DNA of 64,000 nt, from positions 1 through 64,000 of the forward strand of contig JAUZSK010000071.1 in NCBI GenBank assembly GCA_030949565.1. Direction: 5' to 3'. Within the stretch, counting starts at the first letter, position 1, and the number at the start of each line of letters is the position of its first letter. The notes under the pieces are model-generated. The model ran no database searches. It worked only from the letters and a program-made list of their open reading frames with translations, and was not told where the DNA came from. This DNA is from Enterobacterales bacterium (GTDB lineage: Bacteria; Pseudomonadota; Gammaproteobacteria; Enterobacterales; Kangiellaceae). Made by a program: the position numbers and the translations under genes. Below are positions 23,820 through 33,060 of this stretch, piece by piece.

Positions 23820-25716
23820 ATGAATATGAAAAATATTAATCCGTTGATTGCAATAATTATTTTGGCTACTTTTTTCCTATCCGCTTGCGAATCAGAGTCG
23901 ACGGATAAACCTTCTGCTCAATCTAAGTCTAAAATAAATTCTAAAAAAGAGGCAGTAGAGAATTCCGCTGATCTAAAGCGATTATTTAATCGAGCCAATA
24001 GCACATTTTTTAAAAACAGAGTGGTTACCGCCACTCAATTTGGTGTGTCTGAAGCCCTAGCCGGTTTTCATTATCAGTCAGAGATGAACGATTATTCCAC
24101 CGCACAAGAAGCTGATTTTCGGGCTCAGTTAAGGGGCATCTCAAATAGCTTAAAAGAATTATCAACTGCGGATGCAGGAGATGATGAAAATCGTCGAGTG
24201 GTGGCGGATATTATCGATTATTTTGCAGGAGATGATAGGATTTCGATTGGCTATATCGATCCTTGGATGGGTCATTCTGCATTTTTAGTTAATCAAATTA
24301 ATGGGCCATTGATCGACATTCCAAATTACCTAATAAACAGCCATAGCATTAATCGTATGGCAGATGCAGAAGACTATCTTGAACGATTGGAAAAGTTCCC
24401 ACTGATGATCAAAACTATCGAATCAAAGTTAAAAAATGATGCGCAACAAGGTTGGATCCCGCCTAAAATTATTTTGAACAAGACCATCGGTTATTTAAGA
24501 GGCTTTGTTAAATTAAAGCCAGCCAAACATTCCCTAGTCACTAGCTTTAAACAAAAACTTGAAAAACTGACGGATTTAGACCAAAACAAACGCCAAGCGA
24601 TGCTGCTTCGTGCACAAGATGCGCTTGAAAAAGGCATTTATAAAGGTTACTTGTCGGTCGCAAGTATTTTAGAATCTTACCTCGACAAGGCTACTGAAGA
24701 GTCTGGTATCTGGGCGCAGCCTCAAGGTGCTGAATTTTATCAGTATTCTATCAGAAAGCTTGCAGATACTGACATGAGCCCCGACCAAATACATCAAGTC
24801 GGTTTAACGGAAGTCAACCGAATCATCGGTGAAATGGATCAAATTCTTAAAGCGCAAGGCTATAGCAAAGGTAGCGTTGGTGAGCGCATGACAAGTTTAA
24901 ATCTAGAAGATCGCTTCTTGTATCCTAATAATGATCAAGGAAGGAATGAATTACTAACAGAGCTCAACAAAATTATTGCACAAATTAGCCCTAAAATGGC
25001 GCAGCAATTTGCGACTAGCCCCAAGTACCAGATTGAAGTAAAACGCATCCCCGTGGCAACCCAGGACACCGCTGGCGGCGGTTACTATACACCACCAGCG
25101 ATGGATGGCAGCTTACCAGGTATCTATTGGATTAATTTACGGGATACCAAAGCCAACCCTAAATTTGATTTAAAAACGCTCACTTTTCATGAAGCGATCC
25201 CTGGGCATCATTGGCAAGTAGCGCTCAATATGGAACAAGACAACCTGCCCTTTTTACGACGCATTGCCCCCTACAACGCTTATGTGGAAGGTTGGGCGCT
25301 TTATTCGGAACAGATCGCTTATGAACTAGGAATGTATCAAGATGATCCTTTCGGTAATTTAGGTCGACTAAAGGCCGAATTATTCCGTGCCGTTCGGTTA
25401 GTGGTTGATACCGGTTTACATGCGAAAAAATGGTCGAGAGAAAAAGCCATCGACTATATGGAAAGTGTCACGGGAACTGAACATGGTGATGTGGTCAGTG
25501 AAATTGAACGCTACATGGTATGGCCAGGTCAGGCCTTGGGTTATAAACTAGGAATGCTTAAGATTTTATCTTTGCGTGAACTAGCTAAAAAAAGAACTGG
25601 GTGAGCAATTTGATATTAAACAGTTTCATGATCTGGTATTACTTTCTGGGGCAGTACCTATGAAGGTGTTAGAGCAAAAAGTAAAGCATTGGATTTTCAC
25701 TAAAAAGCAAAGTTAG
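23820..25716 (+). CDS. DUF885 family lipoprotein, predicted zinc-dependent peptidase-like (C-terminal frameshift)
   Basis: The signal peptide ends in a lipobox (FLSACES), so it is a membrane-anchored envelope lipoprotein. The DUF885 domain fills the rest, with the hallmark [12 protein letters not shown] (about residue 455), a probable metal-binding site similar to zinc peptidases, and [17 protein letters not shown] further on. An A7 run at 25587-25593 (one A too many) shifts the frame to an early stop at 25604; correction yields [19 protein letters not shown] and [13 protein letters not shown] up to 25716, about 632 residues. AGGAAA precedes the ATG. DUF885 proteins are widespread and their substrates unsettled. 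Confidence 0.88.
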
Positions 25717-25952
25717 CAATTATCGTTACCGCTGGCAAAATAATGTTTCATTGCATATTGTGAGGTAATCATCACCAATGATCAGTCGTTTCCAGGTGGA
25801 AAAATCCCACATATTTCATCGAAAGAATTTGTGGCGTCCTATATTTAAACTTTCTAAAGAATCAATGAGGTCAATGTTTGACCGCATTGAATTCTGATCA
25901 AGCAATTGACCAAGCTTAAGTGGTCTGCTATGGTCATTTTTCTCAATTCTAA

Positions 25953-26447
25953 ATGAAAAACCCCATGCTGCATATCGCTTTATTTGAACCTCAAATAGCC
26001 CCGAATACCGGTAACATTATGCGCTTGGCGGCCAACAACGGCTGTCAATTGCATTTGATTGAGCCGATGGGGTTTGATTTAGATGAAAAGAAGTTGCGAC
26101 GAGCGGGGCTTGATTATCGCGATTTAGAGAATACTCAGGTGTATAAAAATTTCGCTGATTTTAAAGTGGCGATGGCTGATCGACGCATCATTGCTTGCAC
26201 TACCAAGGCGACCCAAACCCACGCAGATTTTGAGTATCAAGCGCAGGATGTTCTGCTGTTTGGTGCAGAAACGCATGGTTTATCAGTGGAGGCTATAAAT
26301 TGTATTGCGCCAGAATATCGGGTTAGAATTCCGATGATGGCCAATAACCGCAGTCTTAATTTATCAAATTCAGTGGCGATTATCAGCTATGAAGCGTGGC
26401 GACAGTTAGGTTTTTCTGGGGCGAATTTTATTCCCGAAAATATTTGA
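25953..26447 (+). CDS. trmL: tRNA (cytidine/uridine-34-2'-O)-methyltransferase TrmL
   Basis: A SPOUT-class methyltransferase that 2'-O-methylates position 34 in leucine tRNAs. The sequence [20 protein letters not shown], the FGAETHGLS knot motif and [20 protein letters not shown] are diagnostic for TrmL. It has 164 residues against about 157 in E. coli. The ATG at 25965 (MLHIALF) is an equally good start, since no clear ribosome site marks 25953. Confidence 0.94.
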   Translation: MKNPMLHIALFEPQIAPNTGNIMRLAANNGCQLHLIEPMGFDLDEKKLRRAGLDYRDLENTQVYKNFADFKVAMADRRIIACTTKATQTHADFEYQAQDVLLFGAETHGLSVEAINCIAPEYRVRIPMMANNRSLNLSNSVAIISYEAWRQLGFSGANFIPENI

Positions 26448-26493
26448 AGGGTAAGGGCCTTTGTATATCAAGATGACAGATTGGTAAGTTGTG

Positions 26494-26749
26494 GTAGAGC
26501 GCAGCGAAACCCAAAAGCTGCGAGAGATTGAGTTTGGTATTTATCTGTATCTGATTTGTCACATTCAGCCGAAGAATCACGTCTTTGCGAGCCTAGCGTG
26601 GCAACCTGCTAAAGTATTGTATCCTGTTGATTCGAAATTTTTAAAACCAGAGATTGCCGCGTCGTACCTCCTCGCAATGACGGCTTTAAAGTTGACTGTA
26701 GGGTAATTTTGTTATTTTGTAACTAGTTGTAGAGCGCAGCGAAACCCAA
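26494..26749. repeat. Composite repeat: 21-bp direct repeats enclosing an inverted REP-like pair
   Basis: An identical 21-bp sequence (core GTAGAGCGCAGCGAAACCCA) occurs at 26494-26514 and 26729-26749. Between them lie two opposed REP-like modules, 26578-26607 (CGTCTTTGCGAGCCTAGCGT...) and 26651-26683 (AGATTGCCGCGTCGTACCTC...), of the same family as the 4110-5266 array. This occupies most of the 356-bp gap between trmL and thrC. No gene is seen here; a frame at 26491-26706 is built of repeats. Confidence 0.7.
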
Positions 26750-26803
26750 CTTATTACGTTTAAAGCTCTCATTCTATCGCTAAGTAGCCAGTGAAGATGA
26801 ACG

Positions 26804-28063
26804 CTAATCAAAAATTAAATGTCGAACATTCGGCAGATATTTCTCAAATGATCCGGTATTAAATGCCACCACTTTATCGCCCGATTTAATTAAGCCTTGT
26901 TCAATAGCGGGTTCAATTGCCGCCAGCGTTGCGGCACCTTCGGGGCAGATCCAGATACCGTATGTTTGATAAGTATCTTTTAAATTCTGAGCAATTTGTT
27001 GTTCATTGACTGCTATCGCACTACCGCCACTTTGATGAATAATCTGCAAAACTTTAAAGTGGCCAACGCCTCCGGGAACATTAAGCCCAACCGATAATGT
27101 ATGGCCAGGCACTACAGGTTTTGGATCGCTCTCGCCTTGTTTAAATGCCTGCACCACGGGAGCAGTATTTTCAGACTGTACTGAAATCACTTTGGGTCGC
27201 TTGCTACCGATAACGCCGAGGGTTTCAAGCTCATCCCAAGCCTTCCACATGCCTAAAATTCCAGTACCGCCGCCGGTGGGATAGAGCACCACATCGGGCA
27301 GTTGCCATTTTGTTTGCCCTTGATCAGGTTTGGGCTCGGCTAATTCTAAACCTAAGGTTTTTTTACCATCAATTCGCCAGCCGGGTTCTTGAAAGGTCGC
27401 CATATTAAAATAGCCTTGAGGTAGATATTTTTGCTTCATCAGTGCCCCTGCTTCTTTAATGGTGCCTTTCACTAGCTCTATTTCAATGTCATTACGCATT
27501 TTGGCAAGCGCACTGACTCGTCCAAGGATCGGCATCGGCGTATCATCGGGCATAATAATGACGGCTTGCATGCCAGCTTTGATGGCGTATTCAGCTAGCG
27601 AGTCACCCGCATTGCCTTGGGTTGGAACAACTAGTTTATTCAGTGCAAATTGATGCGCCATGGAGATTGCCATACTCATACCGCGATCTTTAAAACTGCC
27701 GGTAGGGTTTGCACCATAACCAGTATGAGGCTGACCTTCATCCTTTAAAAATAATTGAAAGCCATGTTTTTTTGCGTGTGTATTTTTGTGTAGCGGGATT
27801 TCGGGGGTGTAGCCTTCAGACAAACTAATGATGTGCTTTTGATCATTTGTATCTGAAATGTCTAGCGGTAATAAACTACCAAAGCGCCACATGGATTTTA
27901 TCTGTGGTTGATACCAAGTAAGATTGGGCTTTTGCTGTTTAATGGCCTCAAGATCGAACTGCATTTCAATCGGTTTTTGATCCGCTGGGCAGAGGTTCAT
28001 GAGTTGTTGTGTGGCGTAGATTTTGCCACAAAAACTGCATTGTTGATGTTTTACAAAGCTCAT
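26804..28063 (-). CDS. thrC: Threonine synthase
   Basis: A PLP enzyme converting O-phosphohomoserine to threonine. The PLP-binding lysine lies in NPTGSFKDRGMSMA, the substrate loop in PTQGNAGDSLAEYA, and the phosphate-cradling glycine run in YPTGGGTGILGMWKA. The N-terminus carries a Cys cluster (QCSFCGKIY ... LCPAD) seen in some threonine synthases. It has 419 residues. AAGGAAA precedes the ATG. It lies 24 bp after ntrC on the same strand, though that does not prove co-transcription. Related cysteate synthases share the fold, so the substrate call is by similarity only. Confidence 0.88.
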   Translation of the reverse strand: MSFVKHQQCSFCGKIYATQQLMNLCPADQKPIEMQFDLEAIKQQKPNLTWYQPQIKSMWRFGSLLPLDISDTNDQKHIISLSEGYTPEIPLHKNTHAKKHGFQLFLKDEGQPHTGYGANPTGSFKDRGMSMAISMAHQFALNKLVVPTQGNAGDSLAEYAIKAGMQAVIIMPDDTPMPILGRVSALAKMRNDIEIELVKGTIKEAGALMKQKYLPQGYFNMATFQEPGWRIDGKKTLGLELAEPKPDQGQTKWQLPDVVLYPTGGGTGILGMWKAWDELETLGVIGSKRPKVISVQSENTAPVVQAFKQGESDPKPVVPGHTLSVGLNVPGGVGHFKVLQIIHQSGGSAIAVNEQQIAQNLKDTYQTYGIWICPEGAATLAAIEPAIEQGLIKSGDKVVAFNTGSFEKYLPNVRHLIFD

Positions 28064-28087
28064 ATTTTTCCTTTTTAATTTTTATAT

Positions 28088-29497
28088 TTAATAATCTTCG
28101 ATGCCAAATTGCTTCATTTTTCTGGCCAAAGTATTTCTTCCCCAGCCTAAGTGATTTGCGGCTTCGCCTTTCTTACCGTCGCTCACTTTTAATGCGCTTT
28201 CTATGAGCAGTTTTTCCACTTGTTCTTGGGTTGAAATAAAAATATTTTGATCACCATCATCAAACCGATTATTGACATCGTTTTGGAATTGTTTTTGCCA
28301 CTTATTGTCGTCATCGATTAGTTGGTCATCGGCTAGTTCTGTAGGAAGATCCGTCGGCGTAATATACTGACTGTTAGCCATCACCGAAAGCCAGCGGCAA
28401 GTATTTTCCAGTTGTCTGACATTGCCAGGCCAGCTAAATCGTTTCATCTTTTCAATCGCATCTTCGGAAATCTGTATCTTAGGTTCGTTCAGATCATCGG
28501 AAATTTTACTTAAGAAAAAATCAGCCAGTAGTGCAATATCATCGGCTCGCTCTCTGAGCGGTGGTAACTCTAATGGGATAACATTGAGTCGGTGATAGAG
28601 ATCTTCTCTAAACTCACCGCGTTGAACTTTTTCTAATAAATCTTGGTGGGTTGCTGCAACAATTCTGACATCGACTGATATGGGCTGGCTAGATCCGATC
28701 CGATAAAAAGTCCCTTCCGATAAAACTCTAAGTAACCGAGTTTGAGTATCTAATGGCATATCACCAATTTCATCTAAAAACAGCGTACCTTGATCCGCCT
28801 GCTCAAAGCGTCCGAGTGAGCGACCGGAAGCGCCGGTGAAGGAGCCTTTTTCATGCCCAAATAATTCCGATTCAATTAAATCTTTTGGAATGGCAGCCAT
28901 ATTGAGCGCGATAAAAGGTTTCTTTTTACGTGGACTATGCTGATGCAGGGCCTGTGCCACTAACTCTTTTCCGGTGCCTGATTCACCCTTGATTAACACA
29001 CTCATATGCGAGTTAGACAAGCGTCCAATTGCGCGATACATATTTTGCATGGCGGGCGCTTCACCCACAATTGAAAAACGATTACTCGGGGGACTAACAC
29101 TTTTGATGTTTTCGCTAACCCTTGGTGACAGTGCGCGTTCAACAATTTCACAGACTTCATCTAGATCAAAAGGTTTGGGTATATATTCAAAAGCTCCTTT
29201 AGTGTAGGCGGTGACAGCACTATCTAAATCGGAATGCGCAGTCATAATGATAACCGGTAATTGTGGGTGATGATGTTGGCAGTGTTTTAGCAGATCAATA
29301 CCCGATGCACCGGGCATTCTGACATCGGATATAAGGAGATCAAAATCTTGCCTTTTTAAGTGATCTAATGCGTTGGCAACGGAATCGGTTTGATTGACCT
29401 TTAAACCTAAATCGGTCAAGGTTTCATTGAGTACAAAGCGGATACTTGCATCATCATCCACCAGTAAAACCTGTTTGTTCTTAATCGTTTCATTCAT
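28088..29497 (-). CDS. glnG: NtrC, nitrogen-regulation response regulator (sigma-54 activator)
   Basis: A 469-residue activator: receiver domain (QVLLVDDDASIRFVLNETL, phospho-acceptor in LLISDVRMPGASG), AAA+ domain with Walker A GESGTGKELVAQAL, sigma-54-contact loop GSFTGA, Walker B GTLFLDEIGDMP, and a Fis-type helix-turn-helix at the end (KGEAANHLGWGRNTLARKMKQ). The contact loop is GSFTGA, not the usual GAFTGA; the Phe and Thr that touch sigma-54 are kept. It overlaps ntrB by 4 bp (ATGA). NtrC boxes upstream of ntrB suggest autoregulation. Confidence 0.96.
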   Translation of the reverse strand: MNETIKNKQVLLVDDDASIRFVLNETLTDLGLKVNQTDSVANALDHLKRQDFDLLISDVRMPGASGIDLLKHCQHHHPQLPVIIMTAHSDLDSAVTAYTKGAFEYIPKPFDLDEVCEIVERALSPRVSENIKSVSPPSNRFSIVGEAPAMQNMYRAIGRLSNSHMSVLIKGESGTGKELVAQALHQHSPRKKKPFIALNMAAIPKDLIESELFGHEKGSFTGASGRSLGRFEQADQGTLFLDEIGDMPLDTQTRLLRVLSEGTFYRIGSSQPISVDVRIVAATHQDLLEKVQRGEFREDLYHRLNVIPLELPPLRERADDIALLADFFLSKISDDLNEPKIQISEDAIEKMKRFSWPGNVRQLENTCRWLSVMANSQYITPTDLPTELADDQLIDDDNKWQKQFQNDVNNRFDDGDQNIFISTQEQVEKLLIESALKVSDGKKGEAANHLGWGRNTLARKMKQFGIEDY

Positions 29498-30582
29498 AAT
29501 TTTGGCTCATTTGGTGATTCTTTAGCTGGTTTTATCATGGGTAAATAGAGACTAAATCGAGTCGGGTTTTGGCGGTTTTCTAGCTCAATAATGCCTTGGT
29601 GGCGTTGCACTAAGCTTTGCGCAATACTTAAGCCTAAACCACTGGAACTTTTCCCGCTAATGGTTGGAAAAAATATATCGTTGGCAAAGTTTTTAGCAAT
29701 GCCTGCACCATTATCTTCCACCACAATTTTGAGCACCTGCCTAAATTGTTGCTGCCCAATGGTATGCTGATGCAGCATTCGGGTACTAAGGGTTAATTTC
29801 GCCTGGTCGGATTGCTGTGAACTGACGGCTTCTGCGGCATTTTTAATTAAATTGAGTAGTGCTTGTTGGATCTGATTAGGTGCAATACAGATGTCCGGTA
29901 AGCTAGGATCATAATCCTTAATCACCTTTATTTTATTCGTCATTTGCAGTAATACGATCTGCAACGCCTGTTCTATCACCCGGTGTGGATTAGCCATTTC
30001 GGCCAACTCGGGCTTGGCGGGCATCAGTAACCGGTCAACTAGAGCACCAAGACGATCGGCCTCTTGCACGATAATCCGTGAATACTTATTGGAAAAATTC
30101 GCGGGTAGTTTGCGTTCTAGCAATTGAGCCGCACCTTTGATTCCACCGAGTGGGTTTTTAATCTCATGTGCAAGGTTTTGAATCAAATGTTCGCTAACGC
30201 GACTTTGTTGTTGAATTTGTAAATCTTTGCGGATTTTTTTAATGTGAGCACTACTTTGAAACTCTAGCAATAGATCTTTTTCTGTTAGCCATTGGCCAGG
30301 AGTGATCATGACATTGCTACGTAAAATCCCCTTGGGTAAATGCAGTTCGATTTCTTCAATAAAGGCCGATTGAGCTGGTGCTTGTAGGCTTTTTAGCAGG
30401 TCTGGTGTCATTTCACCTTTGACCCAATCGAAAAAATAGATTTTGTTTTGCAACTGACGGTTGGTGATCCCAAGCAGTTGTTCCGCCGCCGGATTCATAG
30501 AATTTATAGCAAAGGTTTCATCCAACAAAACCAAAGCAGTGCTGATTAAATGGCTGTCAATTTTAGGGAAAGCTGGTGTCAT
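29494..30582 (-). CDS. glnL: NtrB, nitrogen-regulation sensor histidine kinase/phosphatase
   Basis: A 362-residue soluble two-component sensor without membrane segments. The order is PAS domain (LLDETFAINSMNPAAEQLLG), the H-box NLAHEIKNPLGGIKGAAQLL with the phosphorylated His, the N-box LLNLIKNAAEAV, and G-boxes VEDNGAGIA and SSGLGLSIAQSLV. It phosphorylates NtrC under nitrogen limitation and dephosphorylates it when PII signals nitrogen excess. The stop overlaps ntrC. Unlike in enterics, glnA is not directly upstream; serA is. Confidence 0.95.
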   Translation of the reverse strand: MTPAFPKIDSHLISTALVLLDETFAINSMNPAAEQLLGITNRQLQNKIYFFDWVKGEMTPDLLKSLQAPAQSAFIEEIELHLPKGILRSNVMITPGQWLTEKDLLLEFQSSAHIKKIRKDLQIQQQSRVSEHLIQNLAHEIKNPLGGIKGAAQLLERKLPANFSNKYSRIIVQEADRLGALVDRLLMPAKPELAEMANPHRVIEQALQIVLLQMTNKIKVIKDYDPSLPDICIAPNQIQQALLNLIKNAAEAVSSQQSDQAKLTLSTRMLHQHTIGQQQFRQVLKIVVEDNGAGIAKNFANDIFFPTISGKSSSGLGLSIAQSLVQRHQGIIELENRQNPTRFSLYLPMIKPAKESPNEPKL

Positions 30583-30612
30583 TATCGGTTAAAAAATAGC
30601 CATAGTAGACAG

Positions 30613-30618
30613 GGATTA
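30613..30618 (-). promoter_or_regulatory. Candidate ntrB promoter -10 (TATAAT)
   Basis: On the minus strand TATAAT occurs in CCCCTATAATCCCTG, about 31 bp upstream of the ntrB start. Seventeen to eighteen bases further up, the -35 region falls inside the first NtrC box (30639-30655). In E. coli, NtrC represses the glnL promoter through such an overlap; a similar arrangement is inferred here. Confidence 0.45.
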
Positions 30619-30638
30619 TAGGGGAGCTAATATTGGAA

Positions 30639-30655
30639 TGCACCAAAATAGTGCA
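30639..30655. promoter_or_regulatory. NtrC box 1 (TGCACCAAAATAGTGCA)
   Basis: A 17-bp dyad with one mismatch between the arms, matching the established NtrC site TGCACCANNNTGGTGCA. It is the box nearest the ntrB start and overlaps the region where a -35 would lie. Confidence 0.8.
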
Positions 30656-30692
30656 AAAAGTTCTAAGGGTGATCCTTTGCTTTGGTTGAATA

Positions 30693-30709
30693 TGCACCAA
30701 AATGGTGCA
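30693..30709. promoter_or_regulatory. NtrC box 2 (TGCACCAAAATGGTGCA)
   Basis: A perfect dyad, identical to the classical strong NtrC enhancer consensus. Its centre lies 54 bp from box 1. Confidence 0.88.
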
Positions 30710-30733
30710 AGAAATAGTTGAAATTAGCAAAAA

Positions 30734-30750
30734 TGCACCAAAATGGTGCA
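30734..30750. promoter_or_regulatory. NtrC box 3 (TGCACCAAAATGGTGCA)
   Basis: A second perfect consensus dyad, centred 41 bp from box 2 (about four helical turns), a spacing that would allow cooperative binding on one face of the DNA. Confidence 0.88.
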
Positions 30751-30784
30751 AAAATTTGAAAAATGGTGGATTAAAGCCTAATGA

Positions 30785-30801
30785 TGCACCATTTTGGTGC
30801 A
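30785..30801. promoter_or_regulatory. NtrC box 4 (TGCACCATTTTGGTGCA)
   Basis: A perfect dyad read with the opposite central tract, extended outward to 11-bp arms (ATGATGCACCA... to ...TGGTGCATCAT). It lies 28 bp beyond the serA stop and could also form a weak hairpin in the serA transcript, though no T-tract follows. Confidence 0.85.
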
Positions 30802-30828
30802 TCATTTAAAAGGTTATAAAAGCAAGCC

Positions 30829-32064
30829 CTAATACAATATACGGCTTTTAATGGTGCCTGGGATCTGCTTGAGTTCCGTAAAGGCATCTTGGCTTGAGCT
30901 CTGGTCGATATCGGTAACAACATAACCCACATCAGCGTTAGTTTGTAGGTATTGGGCTGAAATATTAACCCCAGTGGAGGAAAATATATCATTAATCTTG
31001 GCTAAAATTCCCGGCTCATTGTGGTGGATATGACAAATCCGGTGTTTACCATCGAGTGCAGGCAATCCAACTTGTGGGAAGTTGACGGTTGACAGGGTCG
31101 AACCGTTATTGCTGTATTTGACCAGTTTTTCTGCTACTTCAATACCGATATTCACTTGCGCTTCTTTGGTACTACCGCCTATATGTGGTGTTAATAAAAC
31201 ATTGTCAAATTGGCGCAGCGATGATACAAACTCTTCTTGGTTGGATTTTGGCTCTGCAGGGAAGACATCAATGGCTGCACCAGCAATATCGCCCGATTCT
31301 AAAGCCTGGGTTAAAGCATCAATATCGACCACCGTACCTCGTGACGCATTAATCAATATTGCGCCTTTTTTAAGCTGGCTAAAGGCTTCTTTATTCATCA
31401 TGTTTTTGGTTTGAGCGGTTTGAGGTACGTGAAAAGTTACCACATCGGAGGTTTCTAATAGCTGACGCAGGCTATCGGCTGGGCGTGCATTGCCTAATGA
31501 AAGTTTTTTCTCAATATCATAAAACTGTACCTGCATACCAAGGCCTTCTGCCAAAATACCGGTCTGAGTACCAATATGGCCGTAACCTACAATACCCAGT
31601 TTTTTACCACGGGTCTCATAAGCATTAGCCGCCGATTTTTTCCACTCACCACGATGGGCGGCAGCATTTTTATCAGGAATACCGCGCAATAATAGGATGA
31701 TTTCAGCTAATACCAGTTCGGCAACACTGCGGGTATTGGCAAATGGCGCATTAAACACCGGAATACCTCGGCGGGAGGTGGCTTTAAGATCGACTTGATT
31801 GGTGCCTATACAAAAACAGCCTATGGCGGATAGTTTAGGCGAATAGTCCAGCAATTCTTGGGTTACTTGAGTGCGTGAGCGAATACCAAGAAAATAAGCA
31901 TCGGCCATGGCTTCTTTTAATTCATCCTGAGGCAAGGATTTCGCAGCAGTAAAGATATTGTTATAACCATCTTTACGTAACAATTCTTCGGCGCTCGGAT
32001 GAATGCCTTCTAACAAAACAATTTTGATATTTTTTTTAGCTAAGGAGGTGTTTGCGCTACTCAC
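30829..32064 (-). CDS. serA: D-3-phosphoglycerate dehydrogenase
   Basis: The first enzyme of serine synthesis. The NAD-binding Rossmann motif is KKLGIVGYGHIGTQTG; the catalytic set shows INASRGTVVDIDAL, an aspartate/glutamate in AIDVFPAEP, and the active-site His in LLTPHIGGSTKEAQ. A C-terminal ACT domain (HHNEPGILAKINDIFSS; ADVGYVVTDID) allows serine feedback inhibition. It has 411 residues, as in E. coli (410). The start is GTG at 32064 behind AGGAAA. Reading frame intact. It is transcribed toward ntrBC with four NtrC boxes in between. Confidence 0.96.
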   Translation of the reverse strand: MSSANTSLAKKNIKIVLLEGIHPSAEELLRKDGYNNIFTAAKSLPQDELKEAMADAYFLGIRSRTQVTQELLDYSPKLSAIGCFCIGTNQVDLKATSRRGIPVFNAPFANTRSVAELVLAEIILLLRGIPDKNAAAHRGEWKKSAANAYETRGKKLGIVGYGHIGTQTGILAEGLGMQVQFYDIEKKLSLGNARPADSLRQLLETSDVVTFHVPQTAQTKNMMNKEAFSQLKKGAILINASRGTVVDIDALTQALESGDIAGAAIDVFPAEPKSNQEEFVSSLRQFDNVLLTPHIGGSTKEAQVNIGIEVAEKLVKYSNNGSTLSTVNFPQVGLPALDGKHRICHIHHNEPGILAKINDIFSSTGVNISAQYLQTNADVGYVVTDIDQSSSQDAFTELKQIPGTIKSRILY

Positions 32065-32224
32065 TGATTTTTCCTATGGGTCTAATAATGCTTATTCAGC
32101 ATCTAAAGCAAAAGCATAACAAAATAAATACAAATGACTAGTGATTTAGCTGGGTTTGGCTCTTTTTCTATCATAATTTATGGTAATAAGCCTTTTTTAC
32201 TGTGCTAGGTCCAATTTTCTTTAT

Positions 32225-32243
32225 TTGTCATAAAAGCGTAATA
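32225..32243 (+). promoter_or_regulatory. Candidate Pho box upstream of phoB
   Basis: TTGTCATA (32225-32232), spacer AAA, then GCGTAATA (32236-32243). The first half matches the CTGTCATA Pho half-site at 7 of 8 positions and the second at 5 of 8, with the correct 11-bp period. phoB autoregulation is usual. The weak second half keeps confidence moderate. Confidence 0.5.
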
Positions 32244-32343
32244 TACTTGCCTCAGACTTTATGCCTTATTCGATACTTGGCAGGCGTCTGACCTGATTTT
32301 TTTGCTATCGACATTTTTTAACTCTGTGACAGTGGCGTATTTT

Positions 32344-33036
32344 ATGTCTGTAACCATTTTATTAGTCGAAGATGAAGTAGCCATTCGAGAGATGCTACGT
32401 TATGCGCTTGAAAGGCAAAACTACCAAGTGATTGAAGCGGGTGATGCCACGCAAGCGAGACAGATGATGATGACCCAACGGCCTGATTTGATCGTGGTGG
32501 ATTGGATGATGCCTGGTGAATCTGGGGTTGAATTTATTCGTCAAATAAAGCGTGATCAAGTACTATCAGAGATACCTTGTATGATGCTGACCGCTCGGGT
32601 GGAAGAGACCGATAAGGTTAACGGTTTGGATTCTGGTGCCGACGACTATATGGTTAAGCCGGTGGCGATCCGCGAATTTCAGGCGCGAATCAAAGCCTTG
32701 TTACGTCGAGTTAAGCATTCAAATGACCCGCAAATTTTGCAATCAGTTGGAATAAAACTTAATTTAGCCATTCATCAACTAACACTTGATGGTCAAAGGG
32801 TTTCCATTGGCGCTTCCGAATTTAACCTGCTTAAATTTTTTCTAAGCCACAAAAATAAAGTCTATTCCCGCTCACAACTACTAGACTATGTGTGGGGGCA
32901 GGGGGTGTTTGTTGAAGAAAGAACTGTGGATGTACATATGTTACGTTTAAGAAAAATATTGAAACCTTTTGCAAAAGACAAGCTGATTCAAACCATTAGA
33001 GGCATGGGTTATATGTTTTCTGAAGATGTTGTTTAG
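32344..33036 (+). CDS. phoB: PhoB, phosphate-regulon response regulator
   Basis: An OmpR-class regulator of 230 residues. The receiver domain has ILLVEDEVAIREMLRYAL, the phospho-acceptor in LIVVDWMMPGESG, Thr in MMLTARVEE and Lys in DDYMVKPVAIRE. The C-terminal winged helix shows LSHKNKVYSRSQLLDYVWG and ERTVDVHMLRLRKIL. It activates genes with Pho boxes when phosphorylated by PhoR. ATG at 32344 gives the standard PhoB length; an upstream in-frame start adds 14 unrelated residues. It is followed 24 bp later by phoR. Confidence 0.95.
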   Translation: MSVTILLVEDEVAIREMLRYALERQNYQVIEAGDATQARQMMMTQRPDLIVVDWMMPGESGVEFIRQIKRDQVLSEIPCMMLTARVEETDKVNGLDSGADDYMVKPVAIREFQARIKALLRRVKHSNDPQILQSVGIKLNLAIHQLTLDGQRVSIGASEFNLLKFFLSHKNKVYSRSQLLDYVWGQGVFVEERTVDVHMLRLRKILKPFAKDKLIQTIRGMGYMFSEDVV

Positions 33037-33060
33037 GAATAATAGGAACGAGCTTATTTT

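Noticed and set aside
26491..26706. 71-residue frame between trmL and thrC
   Set aside because: Composed of dispersed repeats; no ribosome site and no family.
30583..30660. Sigma-54 promoter for ntrB
   Set aside because: No GG-N10-GC core at a plausible position on the minus strand; a TATAAT box is present instead.
30563..30805. 80-residue frame upstream of ntrB on the minus strand
   Set aside because: Its sequence is the NtrC box repeats read through; the region is regulatory.
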